Assembly: GCA_023974075.1 (NCBI GenBank)
Contig: CM043793.1
Span: 7,868,788 to 7,932,787, forward strand
Source: Chaenocephalus aceratus
Lineage: Eukaryota > Chordata > Actinopteri > Perciformes > Channichthyidae
DNA length: 64,000 nt
Direction: 5' to 3'
In this document: positions 1 to 11,497 of the stretch, in pieces
Layout of the letters: each line of letters starts with the position of its first letter
How positions within the stretch are numbered: position 1 is the first letter of the stretch
The notes under the pieces: generated by a model
Told to the model about the DNA's origin: nothing
Seen by the model: only the letters and a program-made list of their open reading frames with translations
Database searches by the model: none
Position numbers and translations under genes: made by a program

Positions 1-354
1 GTTCACACTCTTTGGTAATGAAGTACTCCACTAGCCCGCCCCCCCCTCTGTCGACTTTCCTGAAGTACTCCCCCGTTGAATCAACACGTAATGAATTAAG
101 ACCCCACGGTTTGATGATTGATAGGTGTGTGGGTTGTCTTTCATTTTGACATGCAGAACATTTTTATAATAAACATACATACTGTATGTTAAATGGATAT
201 ATCCGCCTTCTTTCATTTATCTTTCCATTCCCAAAACAATATACATAAATAAATGGCATATTTTGGACATAGTTCGAATGGTGATTAATCATGATTAATT
301 AATTTTTAAGCTGTGATTAATCTGATTAAAAATTTTAATCGTTTGACAGCCCTA
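1..354. mobile_element. hAT transposon, right end only
   Basis: Ends with runs of GATTAATC-like motifs and TTTGACAGCCCTA, the same terminus and subterminal motif seen at the right end of the hAT at 4126-4961. The left end is outside the window. A CCCCCCC run lies at 39-46. No transposase is visible. Confidence 0.6.
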
Positions 355-674
355 GTTGTAAAGTGTGTAGGTGTGCGTAGATGCGGCGGACAGACGGGTC
401 TCAGTTGGTTTGGTTTCCTCTGCATACTTTTAATAATTGTAAATACAGCTTTTGGCCTGTAATTTCATTTCTCCATTGTAGCGACCAGAGAGGGGGGAGG
501 ATATATCCAGTCAGTCTCTGATAGTGTTATGTTATTATGAGAGCGCTCTGATACTTGTTTGATTCTGAAATCGTATATTTATATAAATATATATATAAAT
601 ATATATGTGTGTGTATATTTCCGCATCTGTAGCCTGTTATTGTCTCATTATACCACACTGTCAATGATTTAAAA

Positions 675-2740
675 CAGCCTGTCCTCCGACAAAAAACAAC
701 CATATATAGGTCGATTGTTCAGCAGCTTAATACGACCCAGAGTCACATTTGAAAGTGTAGCACCTCTAGTGGTCGTGTAAGAAACAACATGCTCCCGTTG
801 ATCGCAAATGCTCCGGAGGGTCGTTTATTCACAAATAACCCTCTCTGGAAAATCCTAAATTGTAGGATAGTTTGGCCATTCAAATGCTTTTTTATTAGAT
901 TTCTAGCGAGAAGTGTATATTGTACTTTTATAATCTATGTCCAGTGGATGTGTAGGATCTATAGTTTGATAGATATTACGAAGATGATTTGAGGTCTCGC
1001 CAGGAGAACGTGTAAAGTTACCGTCAACCCTCACAGGGTGAAAACAGTATTTCTGGTCTTGAAGTATTCCCCTCACTGTCAAATGATTACACAGTGATAT
1101 CTGCATTACTCATCCACTAAAAAACATCAGTTTATCCTTGTTAATTACACAATATTGATTGGTCTAAATTGTGTACAATGCTTTTGTGTGTTTAACCTTC
1201 GATTCGGAGAAACAAATTGTTTTTTCGGAGTTTAGACACTACAGAGTTTCCGAAGAAACAACACTACCCAGAATCCCCAGCTATCATTTAGGATTACAAC
1301 ATCCACCTTGCTTTACAAACCCTGTGACTAGTCCTCAAGCTCTGTGATTGGATGTTGGAGTGGCAGTGCGACAAGGTTACGCCGTGTGTCAAACAGCTCT
1401 TTGAAATGGAATAGAACCACGGCAGACTATCCAAAACTGGACTCGGATGGGTCCAGCCCACTAGGCGGTGCGAGTTAAAAAACCAGTGGTCTAGTTAATA
1501 AAACATAATAATATCAAACATAATATTACTATTAACTTTATTGTGAAATTAAAACATAACGGTAAAGAAATAGAGTTTCAGTCTCTCGATTTGAAGCTTA
1601 TGCATTGTACCATGAACCTGTATAGACCTGTAACAGTCAACTGCATGAGGAGTTGGAAAGGTAGTTCAGAAAATCAGTAATATCTTTAAAAAGTACAAGT
1701 CCCTTTCTATCAGCTGTGCACCGTTATGGTGTAAATACAGCCTATCTACTAATTGGATCAAATATAAAAGTCAGCCGAATTAGTGTTGATACTGCAAGGA
1801 GACTTATTGTGTGAAAAGAAATGGAAGATGTTGTTTAATTGTTGATATATTTATGATCCACGTCACATTTTCAGTTTCGGCGGCATTTCTTCCAGTTTGT
1901 CCAGAAGTCTTCTCATCAGGGCTCTATAAATACAGAACTACGGCAGATGTGTAATATTTAATGCAGCCGAAACCGTGTATTACAATGCCATTATGTGATG
2001 ACTTTCAAAGAGAAAAGCAAGAACACTCTGAATAAAGTATTATGTTTTTTCTTTTTAAATGTTTTCCGATTTCATATCGCATAAACACCATATCCCGACG
2101 TGCATTGCGGCTAAAACATCCAGGATTATGGGTGTAGTTCGATGTTTTAGCCTATCAGAACCTCTGAAAAAAGAAATGTGTCTCTCAGAATCGAAAGAGA
2201 AAAACCTATGGGAAAAACACAAAAGCATTGTACACAATTGAAACCAATTAATGTCGTGTAATTAACAAGGATAAACTGATGTTTTTTAGTGGATGAGTTA
2301 AGTCATTTGATCATTGGTTTTATTATGAAAACTTCGAGACCGGAAATACTGTTTTCAACCCGTAACTTTACATGGAAGCTGCCGCATATACACGTTCTCC
2401 TGACGAAACCTCAAATTCGTAATATCTATCAAACTATAGATCCTACATATCGACTGGACGTAGATACAGTATACACTATATATATATGCACTTCTCGCTA
2501 GAAATCTAATTAAAAAGCATTTTAATGGCCAAACTATCCTACAATTTATGATTTGACAGAGAGGGGTATTTGTGAATAAACGACCCTCTGTAACGTTTGC
2601 AATCAACGGGAGCACTAGAGGTCAAACACTTTCAAACATGATTATAGGTCGTACTAAGCACTTGAACAAATGACCTATTTGGTCGTAATAAGGTCTTGAA
2701 CAATCGACCTATTTTGTCGTATGAGTTGGAGGACTTGTTG
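675..2740. mobile_element. Fold-back transposon E
   Basis: About 2.07 kb with long imperfect inverted arms: the block around 700-960 (TCGATTGTTC, GATCGCAAATG, TTTGGCCATT) recurs inverted at 2470-2720. Flanks ATTTAAAA and AATTAAAA could be an 8-bp target duplication with one mismatch. Internal segments (1200-1470 and 1860-2040) are shared with the fold-back elements at 6970-12182, 8309-10757 and 13271-16127, so they are one family even though the outer arms differ. No transposase frame was found. Confidence 0.6.
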
Positions 2741-2794
2741 AATTAAAAGTAAATATATAAGTCATCATGAACACAGTTCCGCCCATCAGACAGA

Positions 2795-2969
2795 GGCCGT
2801 TTCTCAATGTCGAGTATACCTGCTGCAGAGCCACTATTTCAAGTATACTACGTCACCGAGTGGCGCCGAATTTAACATGCATTTAAACAGTCCTTCGGCG
2901 CCACTCGATGACGTAGTATACTTGAAATAGTGGCTCTGCAGCAGGTATACTCGACATTGAGAAACGGCC
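2795..2969. mobile_element. Hairpin MITE with 76-bp arms
   Basis: Near-perfect palindrome: arm 2795-2870, 23-bp spacer, arm 2894-2969. Arms begin GGCCGTTTCTCAATG and include GTATAC sites. It has no coding capacity and would fold to an almost complete hairpin when single-stranded. The superfamily is not certain; the GGCCGTTTCTCAA start resembles small PIF/Harbinger-type hairpins. Confidence 0.7.
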
Positions 2970-2984
2970 ACTGTGCTGCTGTGC

Positions 2985-3225
2985 CTCTTGTCATCATTAA
3001 TGGACGTCTCTTTAAAATGACTGCTCAGAGGAGAGGATTTCCCCTTTCTCTAAACGCCTGCTACTTCCACTCCTCTCTCCTCGCTTCCCCTCCTCGACTC
3101 CTCCGCTCGCATCTCCTGTGGGCGGGACTAACACGCGAGGATGGGAGTCAAGGAGAGTAGTCGAAGAGGGGGAAATTAGAAATGAGAAAGGTCTTAGGTT
3201 ACGGTCCCTTTGATGCACTTTAAAA
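2985..3225. mobile_element. GC-rich repeat related to the TCCTCGACTCCTCC elements
   Basis: Contains TCCTCGACTCCTCCG and CGCGAGGATGGGAGTC-like stretches resembling the MITE at 59591-60336. Boundaries are unclear; it is probably a partial copy directly beside the hairpin MITE. Confidence 0.35.
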
Positions 3226-3347
3226 TATCTTCAAGAAAAGTATTTCAATCCGAGCCAAATTTGTAAACTAATTACTCAATTGCAACAATACACACAACTT
3301 GATTTGTTCTTAAAACATAGCTGAATTCTCCCTATTTGTATCATCAG

Positions 3348-3711
3348 AAGGAAACGGCAATCACACAGGTGGCACTGCCAAACCTGCACCTGCTGGTGGG
3401 CCCTTGGACACGGGGACAGACTCCCCAAACCTCATCTGGAGGGTGCTGCTGGACGGCCGGATTGGCCCTGATGAGCTACTCATCAACATCTCAACCAATC
3501 AGCTGCTGACGGAGGGAGACAGTTTGTTCTCGTCAGAGGTGGGACCAGCGGAGGACGACCTGATAAGCCTGGAGCATGATGGCCCATTTGGTGTCAACGA
3601 GACACTGGAGTTTACTCTGGGTCGCAAACGCAATGAGAGCGTAGACAGTTCCTTCCAGAACAAAACAGTGCAGAGTAATGGGAGGACCTCCAGCCGCTCC
3701 AACAGAACGAG
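3348..3711 (+). CDS. adamtsl2: ADAMTS-like 2, glycosylated linker exon (first exon in window)
   Basis: ADAMTSL2 is a secreted, catalytically dead ADAMTS relative that binds fibrillin and LTBP in microfibrils and tempers TGF-beta signalling; human mutations cause geleophysic dysplasia (established knowledge). This exon opens after a CAG acceptor (3345-3347) in phase 1 and closes before a GT donor at 3712-3713 in phase 2; an in-frame TAA at 3713 shows that the donor must be used. It encodes about 121 residues with no Cys, containing SPNLIWRVLLDGRIGPDELL and six N-X-S/T sequons (NHT, NIS, NET, NES, NKT, NRT). That fits the poorly conserved, N-glycosylated linker between the spacer and the second TSP1 repeat. 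The identity rests mainly on the exons that follow. The upstream exons are outside the window. The next exon is 16.5 kb away. Confidence 0.85.
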
Positions 3712-4125
3712 GTAATCCAACAGAACACAGGTAAAGGAGCATCAAGTAGATATTGTGGGGCAGCTGTGAGGTTAGTAGTTTGTCCCTGCAGTCAACATGT
3801 CGATATGTCCTTGGGCAAGATACTTAACCTCAAATTGCTACCTGTAGCATGGCTAACGTTGTGTTTGAAAATATGTGAATGTAATGGCGCGTTTCCACTA
3901 CAGCGCAGAGCCCCGCTTAAGAGGGCTGTGACGTCAGCGGCCCGCTTTTGGTTGGGTTTCCACTTGGCCTAGTACCGGCTAGCGGGTCCTAATTCACAGT
4001 TTTTCTGGCCCCATAGAATCGGGGAACAACCAGGCTGTGACGTCACTCTCGACTGCTGATTGGTCAGAGAGAATCGTCGCAATATATGCGACGCATCGAC
4101 GCGTCGCATATAAATATATATATAT

Positions 4126-4568
4126 TAGGGCTGTCAAGTTAACACGTTAATAACGCGTTAACGCAAAAAAAAATTAACGCCACTAATTATTTTAACGCGA
4201 TTAACGCATGTGTATTTTTTTCCCTCGCTTGTGGCAGACCACACTTCCACGCTCACCGGCAGGCACCGACTGGCCATCGGGAGGACCGGGAGGGTGTGTG
4301 TAATGTGGCCCGAGCGAGCGAGAGAGAGACCTTACGTGCATTGTTGTTGTTAGCATCTGGTGCTTGCTAGCTGCGCTAATGGATATAAGGAGCTGTTTAA
4401 ATGAAAACAGAGGAGCGACATTTCGCCACAACTGCACCGAGCACTTGACTTTATGCAGGAAGCCAGACAGTGGGACATTGTAGGAGAAGTCAGCACACTC
4501 ATGATTGCAGCGTCCAGGCAGCTCCCGTTCGAGCATATGCCTTGAGTTGCACATAGCTTCAACGATCC

Positions 4569-4655
<87 letters not shown>

Positions 4656-4961
4656 CCCCCATTTGTATTGTATGAGAGAGGTTCCAGGTTGAATTGAGGC
4701 GAATATTTGTAATGTTCCAGGTTGTTGTGTTTAATATTCATGAGAATATATTTGTCATTGTTCAAATGATAATAAACATTAGCATAAAGCATATTTGTCC
4801 ACTCATATGTTGATAAGAGTATTAAAAACTTCAAAAATATTCCTCTAAGGTACATTTAGAACAGATAAAAAATGTGCGATTAATTTGCGATTAATCGCGA
4901 TTAACTATGGACAATCATGCGATTAATCGCGATTAAATATTGTAATCGACTGACAGCCCTA
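4126..4961. mobile_element. Non-autonomous hAT with (CA)n
   Basis: Starts TAGGGCTGTCAA and ends TGACAGCCCTA; arrays of TTAACGCG/GATTAATCGC motifs occupy both subterminal regions. It is inserted into AT-rich sequence, so the 8-bp target duplication cannot be separated from the flank. It contains a (CA)n of about 80 bp. It sits inside the Harbinger element. Confidence 0.75.
4570..4660. repeat. (CA)n microsatellite with poly-C end
   Basis: About 41 uninterrupted CA units followed by eight or nine C. Long cysteine-valine reading frames on the minus strand here are artefacts of the repeat. Confidence 0.98.
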
Positions 4962-5037
4962 AATATATATATATATATATAGCGAAGCTTGCAGCATTTT
5001 TATAAACAGCATTTTTGTTAACAGAGGATCAACAAAA

Positions 5038-5104
5038 ATGGCAAAGAAAAGCACACTGTGGTCCGCCGAGGAAGTTACGACGTTCCTACACTTTATTGCA
5101 GATG
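5038..5104 (+). pseudogene. Harbinger Myb/SANT-like protein, N-terminal fragment
   Basis: ATG followed by MAKKSTLWSAEEVTTFLHFI. The W-S-x-E-E-V-x-x-F-L spacing is the first helix of the Myb/MADF-like DNA-binding protein that accompanies Harbinger transposases. The frame is cut at residue 22 by a hAT whose CAGGGCTCGACATTA terminus starts at 5105. Only this fragment is recognisable. Confidence 0.6.
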
Positions 5105-5930
5105 CAGGGCTCGACATTATAAATGGCCCGCTGGCCCGGAAGCACTATTTAGACACCCCGGGCCAGCATAACGTACTTTCCACTTGCCCGCTCGGGCCAC
5201 TAAAAATATTGTTTAAAAAAAAAATGTTTCCTGTGGTATTGGTATTTTGACAAGCAATTTTGTTAAATTGTTTCGTTTATCAACACTACAACATTGCGTT
5301 TCGTGAGTCGCTTTTCGTTGTTGGGTGAAAAGCAAACAGCTGTTTGCTGCGGAGCGCAGCGCGAGCAGGCTCCCGTGAGCGGGAGCGCGCTCCTTCACTA
5401 CAGACTATCGCGCCACCTAACCATTCGCCAAATGTTTTTAATACCAGCGGTAACCGGCCAAGCGCTGGGCAAAAAACAATCTTCAAATAAAAGAAAGTCA
5501 CCGGAGCAGTTAAAGGAGAGTGACAGGGAGCATGAGAAGAAGAGGGAGAGAAGGTTTCAGCCAGCTTGATCGATGGAGTTGGCTTCTATAGAGTGGTGCA
5601 GTGACGCGTCCTAAAACCCTTTTATAATCTATCGATTAGATTTATGATTCGAAAATTATAAAAGTAGGGTAGACATGTGGAGATTATCCGGCTGAACAAA
5701 ACGTGCATTTATCAAACAGGTTTGTTTTCCACAGACCTTATTTCCAGCTATTTTCCAAAACCCTGTGGAGAAATCCCATTGCTTTTTGTCGAGGGAACCG
5801 GCAGCTTACTTCCTGGTTTTAGGACGCGTCACTGGTTGCAACTCTCAATATGATGCCAATATAAACAAGGTCTTCTGTCGGCTCTGTACATCAATGCCCA
5901 CCTATGCTGACAAGTAAGTGAAGAGTAGAA
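5105..5930 (+). mobile_element. hAT fragment, ZNF862-like transposase N terminus
   Basis: Begins with the hAT terminus CAGGGCTCGACATTA. A frame at 5435-5569 reads FLIPAVTG...NKRKSPEQLKESDREHEKKRERRFQPA, resembling the basic start of ZNF862-like hAT proteins. After a stop and a MITE insertion, a CRLC motif at about 5876-5887 may be the first half of the TTF-type zinc finger, ending in a donor-like AAGTAAGT. The right end was not found; the element is decayed. Confidence 0.5.
5599..5834. mobile_element. Small MITE inside the hAT fragment
   Basis: 236 bp with inverted ends CAGTGACGCGTCCTAAAACC. Related copies, judged by GTGGAGATTATCC-GCTGAACAAAAC and TCCCATTG motifs, occur at 31018-31100, 39785-40205, 44295-44600 and 54215-54300. 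Flanks are TGGTG and GTTGC, so no clean duplication is visible. Confidence 0.65.
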
Positions 5931-6367
5931 AATATAAAGGTATTGGCTGTAGGGAAATGTCCCAGCAGTTTAGGATAATGAAGGTTCTAATCTAATCTAT
6001 TACATAGCCATTACATTTCTAACTCCTGATTACAGGAAGGCAGAAAGTGCATTATACAAATAATAATACTCATAATAATAGCAGACATTTTATTATAATA
6101 AACCAAATATGAACAATTGAGGAAAATGAGGAAGAACTGATGATTCAAATGTTGTAGTACAAGTAGTAATGTAGTTAGTGCATAAATTACTATTGCAACA
6201 AATGTGTTAATTTTCTTCATTATTAGTCGACGAATAGGACGAATGCTCGGGGCCAGTGACAATTCCACCGGCCCGGAGGGCCAACAAGCCGATCGCTCCG
6301 CCTACACTGCGTTACTATAGATACTACCCCAGTTCCTAAACTGTAATGGAGACACGCCATAAATGAG

Positions 6368-6445
6368 CCAGTCCTAACGAGCGAGCCAGTCCTAACAAAG
6401 TGAGCCAGTCCTAACGAAGTGAGCCAGTCCTAACGAGCGAGGCCG
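6368..6445. repeat. Short tandem repeat GAGCCAGTCCTAACGA(A)GT
   Basis: Four copies of a 19-20 bp unit just inside the right terminus of the Harbinger element. Subterminal iterated motifs of this kind are often transposase binding sites (inference). Confidence 0.85.
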
Positions 6446-8308
6446 TGTAGTGGAAACGCGCCATAAGTCCCCTTGGCAGCCATTGTATTGGTGAATGCTG
6501 ACTTGTAAATGTAAAAGTGCTTTGAGGGGTCGCAAAGACTCGGAACAGCTATTTACAAAATACTTAACATTTTAATTGAGTTTTAAGATGATCCACAGCA
6601 GAGTTCCATTTTTAGGCTGATGTCTGGACCTATGGTGTTCAGGTCTGGGTCACACCGGGCCTGATTGTTCAGACACTTTCAAGCAACACAAGAAATTGTG
6701 CAGCAAAACCATGCAGTGAAACAGGCAAAGGGGATACGGAAAAAGGGGGAAAGTACACAGTTCGGCCCAAGTGGAAAACAATTAGTGCAGGTAGGAATTA
6801 AAAAATAAGTACGGCAGGTGGACAGACAGACAACGCAGAAAGGTAGTTTTATAGACAGATGGACTGACTACAATCAATCAATAAAAATACTGTATTAATC
6901 GCAGGGGGAACTTTGGTTTCCTGACAGTTGCACCATATTAGAATACCATTTTTTTATAATTATATAAACCAACCCACTCTCTTCAGTCTGCGTACAAATG
7001 ACACAACTTTACACATTGGAAATGCGTGCAATAGGTACGCAGAAGTCTTGAAGATTTTGCGTGCATGATACGCCAACCATTCCTATTGAGTTCTGAGTCA
7101 GAGTTTTGCGTGCATATGATACGCCACGTTTCGTGCCTGCACCCGGTCGGGTCTTGGAAGACCGGAAGCTGTGTGGTTCATAAAAACATTGTCTTACTCA
7201 ATATCAAGCCACGATTATTGTTTTTATTTTAAATTGTATAATGTCGGACTTTTTTTTGCCGTCCGTGAAGAAAATAAATGGGCCTCAGAATACTGAAATC
7301 TGTATTTCTTAAAAATGTTTTCCCTTCTAATTTGTTATTCTTTTCTAAATAATACACTGTTATTTATTCAACAATAACACACAATTATCCTTGTTTTTAT
7401 TTATTTGTTTAATTCTATAATATCTGGCTTTTTTGCCGTCCGTCAGGAACTGAATTTCAAAATAAAGTCACCGGAAACAGCCGTAGGCGATACACACCCA
7501 CTGAACTGATCACCCAAGATCCTCAGCTATGGTTGAAGCTCGGTGATTGGATGTTTTAGCTGCCATGCACGTTGGGATATGGTGTTAATGCGATATGAAA
7601 TAACTATCAACAGAATTGTGTTGCCATGCAACAGCTTGGGGTGAAAACAGTATTTCCGGTCTCAAAGTTTGCATAGGAATCTGCAGTATTCATCAACTAA
7701 AAACATCAGTTTATCCTTTTTAATTACACAACATTGATTGGTTTAAATTGTGTACAATGCTTTTGTGTCTTCCCCCTTCGATTCGGAGAAACACATTTTT
7801 TTTTCTGAGTTTAGGATGGCCGAAGACACTACTCTACCCATAATCCTCAGCTATCGTTTGGGACTACAGTCCTTTTCTTGACAAACCCCATGATTAATCT
7901 TCAAGCTCTGTGATTTGATGTTGGAGTGGCAGTGTGCCAAGGTTACGCCGAGCGTTAAACAGCTCTATGAAATGGAATGAAACCACGGCAGACTATCCAA
8001 AACTGGATTTGAACGGGTCCAGTCTCGCCCCCGCAGATTCTGATTAATGATGTGAAATATAAACAACCCTTAAATCAGACTTTAGTTACACCTGAGTAAA
8101 ATTCAGGTACGGTGATTGTCAAGTGCCAACAATCAGGCGAGATATTTGATAGTTGGTGCTTGAGAAAACTAAACATTTATCTGCAGATCCCTATAAAGCA
8201 CATGTGTCAAAACTCAAGGCCCGGGGGCCAAATCAGGCCCTTGGTGGATTTAATTTCGGCCTGCAGGATAATTTCTAATTACTATTAGATCTGGCCCGCC
8301 GGTATATT

Positions 8309-10757
8309 CAACCCAGTCTCACGGCATTTCGTGTTCACCAACACGATTTTTAATCTATTGATTCGTGTTCACCAACACGATTTGCCCCTTTTTTTCGTGT
8401 TGCACAGCACGATTTTAAAAGCAATGTATTTCTACTGGTAACGTGTTTCGTGCCTGCAGGCTGCAGCACGTCTTTTTCTCCGGTCGGGTCGTGGAAGACC
8501 GGAAGCTGTGTGGTTCATAAAAACATGTTCTTACTCAATATCAAGCCACAGTTATTGCTTTTATTTTAAATCGTATAATTTCGGACTTTTGTTGCCGTCT
8601 GTGAGGAAAATAAATAGGGCTCAGAGCCTCAGGATACTGAAATCTGTATTTTTTAAATCTTTTTTTCCTTCTAATTTGTTATTCTTTTCAAAATAACACA
8701 CTGTTATTTACTCACCAATAACACACAATTATCCTTGCTTTTATTTATTGGTTTAATTCCATAATCTCGGGCTTTTTTGGCGTCCGTCAGGAACTGAATT
8801 TCAAAATAAATATAACCGGAAACAGACGTAGGCATTTCGAGCGATTACCCAAGATCCTCAGCTAAGGTTTTAAGCTCTCTGATTGGATGTGTTAGCCGCA
8901 ATGCATGCTGGGAGTTGGTGTTTATATTATATGAAATCCGGAAAACATTTTAAAAGTATAAAATAATACTTAATTCCGAGTGCTCTTGCTTTTCTCTTTG
9001 AAAGTCATCACATAACGGCATTGTAATACACGCTTCGGCTGCATTACATATTACAGATCTGCCATAGTTCTTTATTTAGAGAGCCCTGTGAGAAGACCTT
9101 TGGAAAAACTGGAAGAAATGGCGCCGAAACTGAATACTTGACGTGGATCATAAATATATCAACAATTAAACAACATCTTCAATTTCTCTTCACACAATAC
9201 GTCTCCTTGCAGTATCAACACTAATTCGGCTGACTTTTACATTTGATCTAATTCATAGATAGGTTATATTTACACCATAACGGTGCACAGCTGATAGAAA
9301 AGGACTGTAGTTTTTAAAGATATTACTGATTTTCTTTGAATGTAAGAATGTAAATACTGAGTCTGAAATAGTATAGCAATATGCTGTAAAATGATGTGAA
9401 AGCATGCATAAAACTATACATCTTCAGATGTTGTACATACACACTAATAATACAAAGTTGTTATGGCTGTGTGCACCTTGTGTGCACCTCCTAGTGGTTA
9501 AAGCACGTTATTGAATTATTGTTTTTATGTGTTATATTTGATTACAAAAATATTAAGAGTACATACTTTCATAGGGGGAAAGTATAAATATAGAAATATA
9601 GAATATAAAAAATCAAGAAGATACTATAAGTGATCTCTACAATAAAACAGTTTAGTGCAGGATGTACAAAGATATTAATAGGAGGAGGTGCAAAACAGAA
9701 AAACGGATTAACCTTTATTTAAACATTAAATATTAAATATTAAGCCTGACAAAGTAATTAACGTCTACTATATTGCTTTCCTGCAATGTTAACTATGTTG
9801 AAGCACTTATTTTAACTGATATTATACACATTAATTATACTCTTATGTATGTAGATAGAATAAGAAATGTGCAGAATATGACAGTTTAATGGTGGAGGTA
9901 CACACATATTGATAGATGTCTTGTAATGCACTGTTGAGGAACCTGTGACCCAAGTTTTTCATTCAGGGTTGTTTATATATTTCACATAATTAATCAGAAT
10001 CTGCAAAGTAACTCAAATAAATGCAGTGGAGTAAAAATACCAGGTTAACCTCTGAATTGTAGTGGAGTAGAATTACAAAGTAGCAATGAGCTCTCATGTG
10101 GGTATATATTAATGCTATATATTAATGCTGCGCATTATGGACACAAGTGATTTTCACCCATTTATTAATTATATGTTTTACATTTGATAACACCAATGTG
10201 TTTAATACTGGCAACTTCTAATTGTGGGAAAAACGAAAACGTTCAGTAGAGACGTCCCATAGAACATTTTGCGAAACACAATAGCCAGCATGTGTAGTTC
10301 TGGGGGGGTGTTCGATTCCAGTTTTGGATAATCTGGCGTGGTTTCGTTACATTTCACACAGCTGTTTGACGCTCTGCAAGGACTGTAGTCCTAAACGATA
10401 GCTGGGGATTATGGGTAGTGTAGTGTCTTCAGCCATCCTAAACTCAGAAATGTTGACAATCGCAATGATGTTCGAAATGTCCCTTATAGGCCTACGTCTG
10501 TTTCCGGTTATTTTTATTTTGAAATTCAGTTCCTGACGGACACCAAAAAAGCCCGAGATTATGGAATTAAACCAATAAATAAAAGCAAGGATAATTGTGT
10601 GTTATTGGTGAGTAAATAACAGTGTGTTATTTTGAAAAGAATAACAAATTGGAAGGAAAGAAATATTTAAAAATACAGATTTCAGTATCCTGAGGCTCTG
10701 AGCCCCATTTATTTTCCTCACAGACGGCAACAAAAGTCGTGCCGTGAGACTGGGTTG
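8309..10757. mobile_element. Fold-back transposon A
   Basis: Termini CAACCCAGTCTCACGGCA and complement, exact 7-bp target duplication GTATATT (8302-8308 and 10758-10764). The left end contains iterated TCGTGTTCACCAACACGA-type mini-palindromes. The interior (8980-10500) matches element B in inverse order. It is nested in element D. A non-coding passenger structure; no protein recognised. Confidence 0.85.
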
Positions 10758-11461
10758 GTATATTGCACGAACACCTTCACTCAATCCTGAGGATTTCCTC
10801 AGCTCAGAGCCTGACCCCAAACATTGATGAACTTGCACCCAAGATGAGATGCTAAGTATCTAGCTTGAACTAGCATCACAGAGCAGCAAACTGAGTTTCA
10901 ATGGATGTTTCCTTCTGCACTTTTTTTCTTGCGACAACAGGGCATGTTTGGTTTTTTCTTTGAGGGAAATTGTTTTGTTGAAGCTGTTGTTGGCCTGTGG
11001 AAAAATGTAATCATAAGAAACCATAAGAGCCATAAGAAATGAATGCAACTGATTATTTAATGTTTAATGTTGTTTTTATAGGCAATAATTGAAGCTTTGT
11101 TAGTTCCAGGTTTAATATTTGCAATAAGTTCATTTCAATACGTTTTGCAATACACATTGAAACAGTCCGGCCCTCGACTAGTACCGATTTTTTAATTTTG
11201 GCCCACTGTGTATTTGAGTTTGACACCCCTGCTATAAAGCATATTCATTACTCGTTATTCTCTACTAATAGTTAATTAAAGACTGTATAATGGCTATTTT
11301 GCACAACCCTTTCAAGATTTCAAGATTTTCTAAGGTTTATTGACATATCATATACACAACAACGGTGTAGTTATGCAATGAATGAAAAACTTGGGTCGCA
11401 GTTTCTTCAACAGTGCATTACAAGACTTTGAGCACCTGTAAAAGCGCTACAAAATTAAATC

Positions 11462-11497
11462 TATTATTATTATTATTATTATTATTATCATCATCTA
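11462..11497. repeat. (ATT)n microsatellite
   Basis: About ten ATT units followed by ATC units, inside fold-back element D. Confidence 0.95.

Larger units (their letters stand above)
3885..6463. mobile_element. PIF/Harbinger-type element with nested insertions
   Basis: Terminal inverted repeats TGGCGCGTTTCCACTACA at both ends, flanked by TAA on each side (3882-3884 and 6464-6466), the 3-bp duplication typical of PIF/Harbinger. It carries the start of a Myb-like frame (5038-5104), a 19-20 bp tandem repeat near its right end, and at least two hAT insertions. Without the insertions it would be short, so it is non-autonomous or decayed. Confidence 0.8.

Noticed and set aside
3711..3732. Alternative donor CACAG|GTAAAG at 3732
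   Set aside because: Using it would include the in-frame TAA at 3713-3715 and shift the phase away from the next exon.
4201..4855. Long Cys-Val-rich reading frames on the minus strand
   Set aside because: They are pure translation of the (CA)n tract and differ only by frame.
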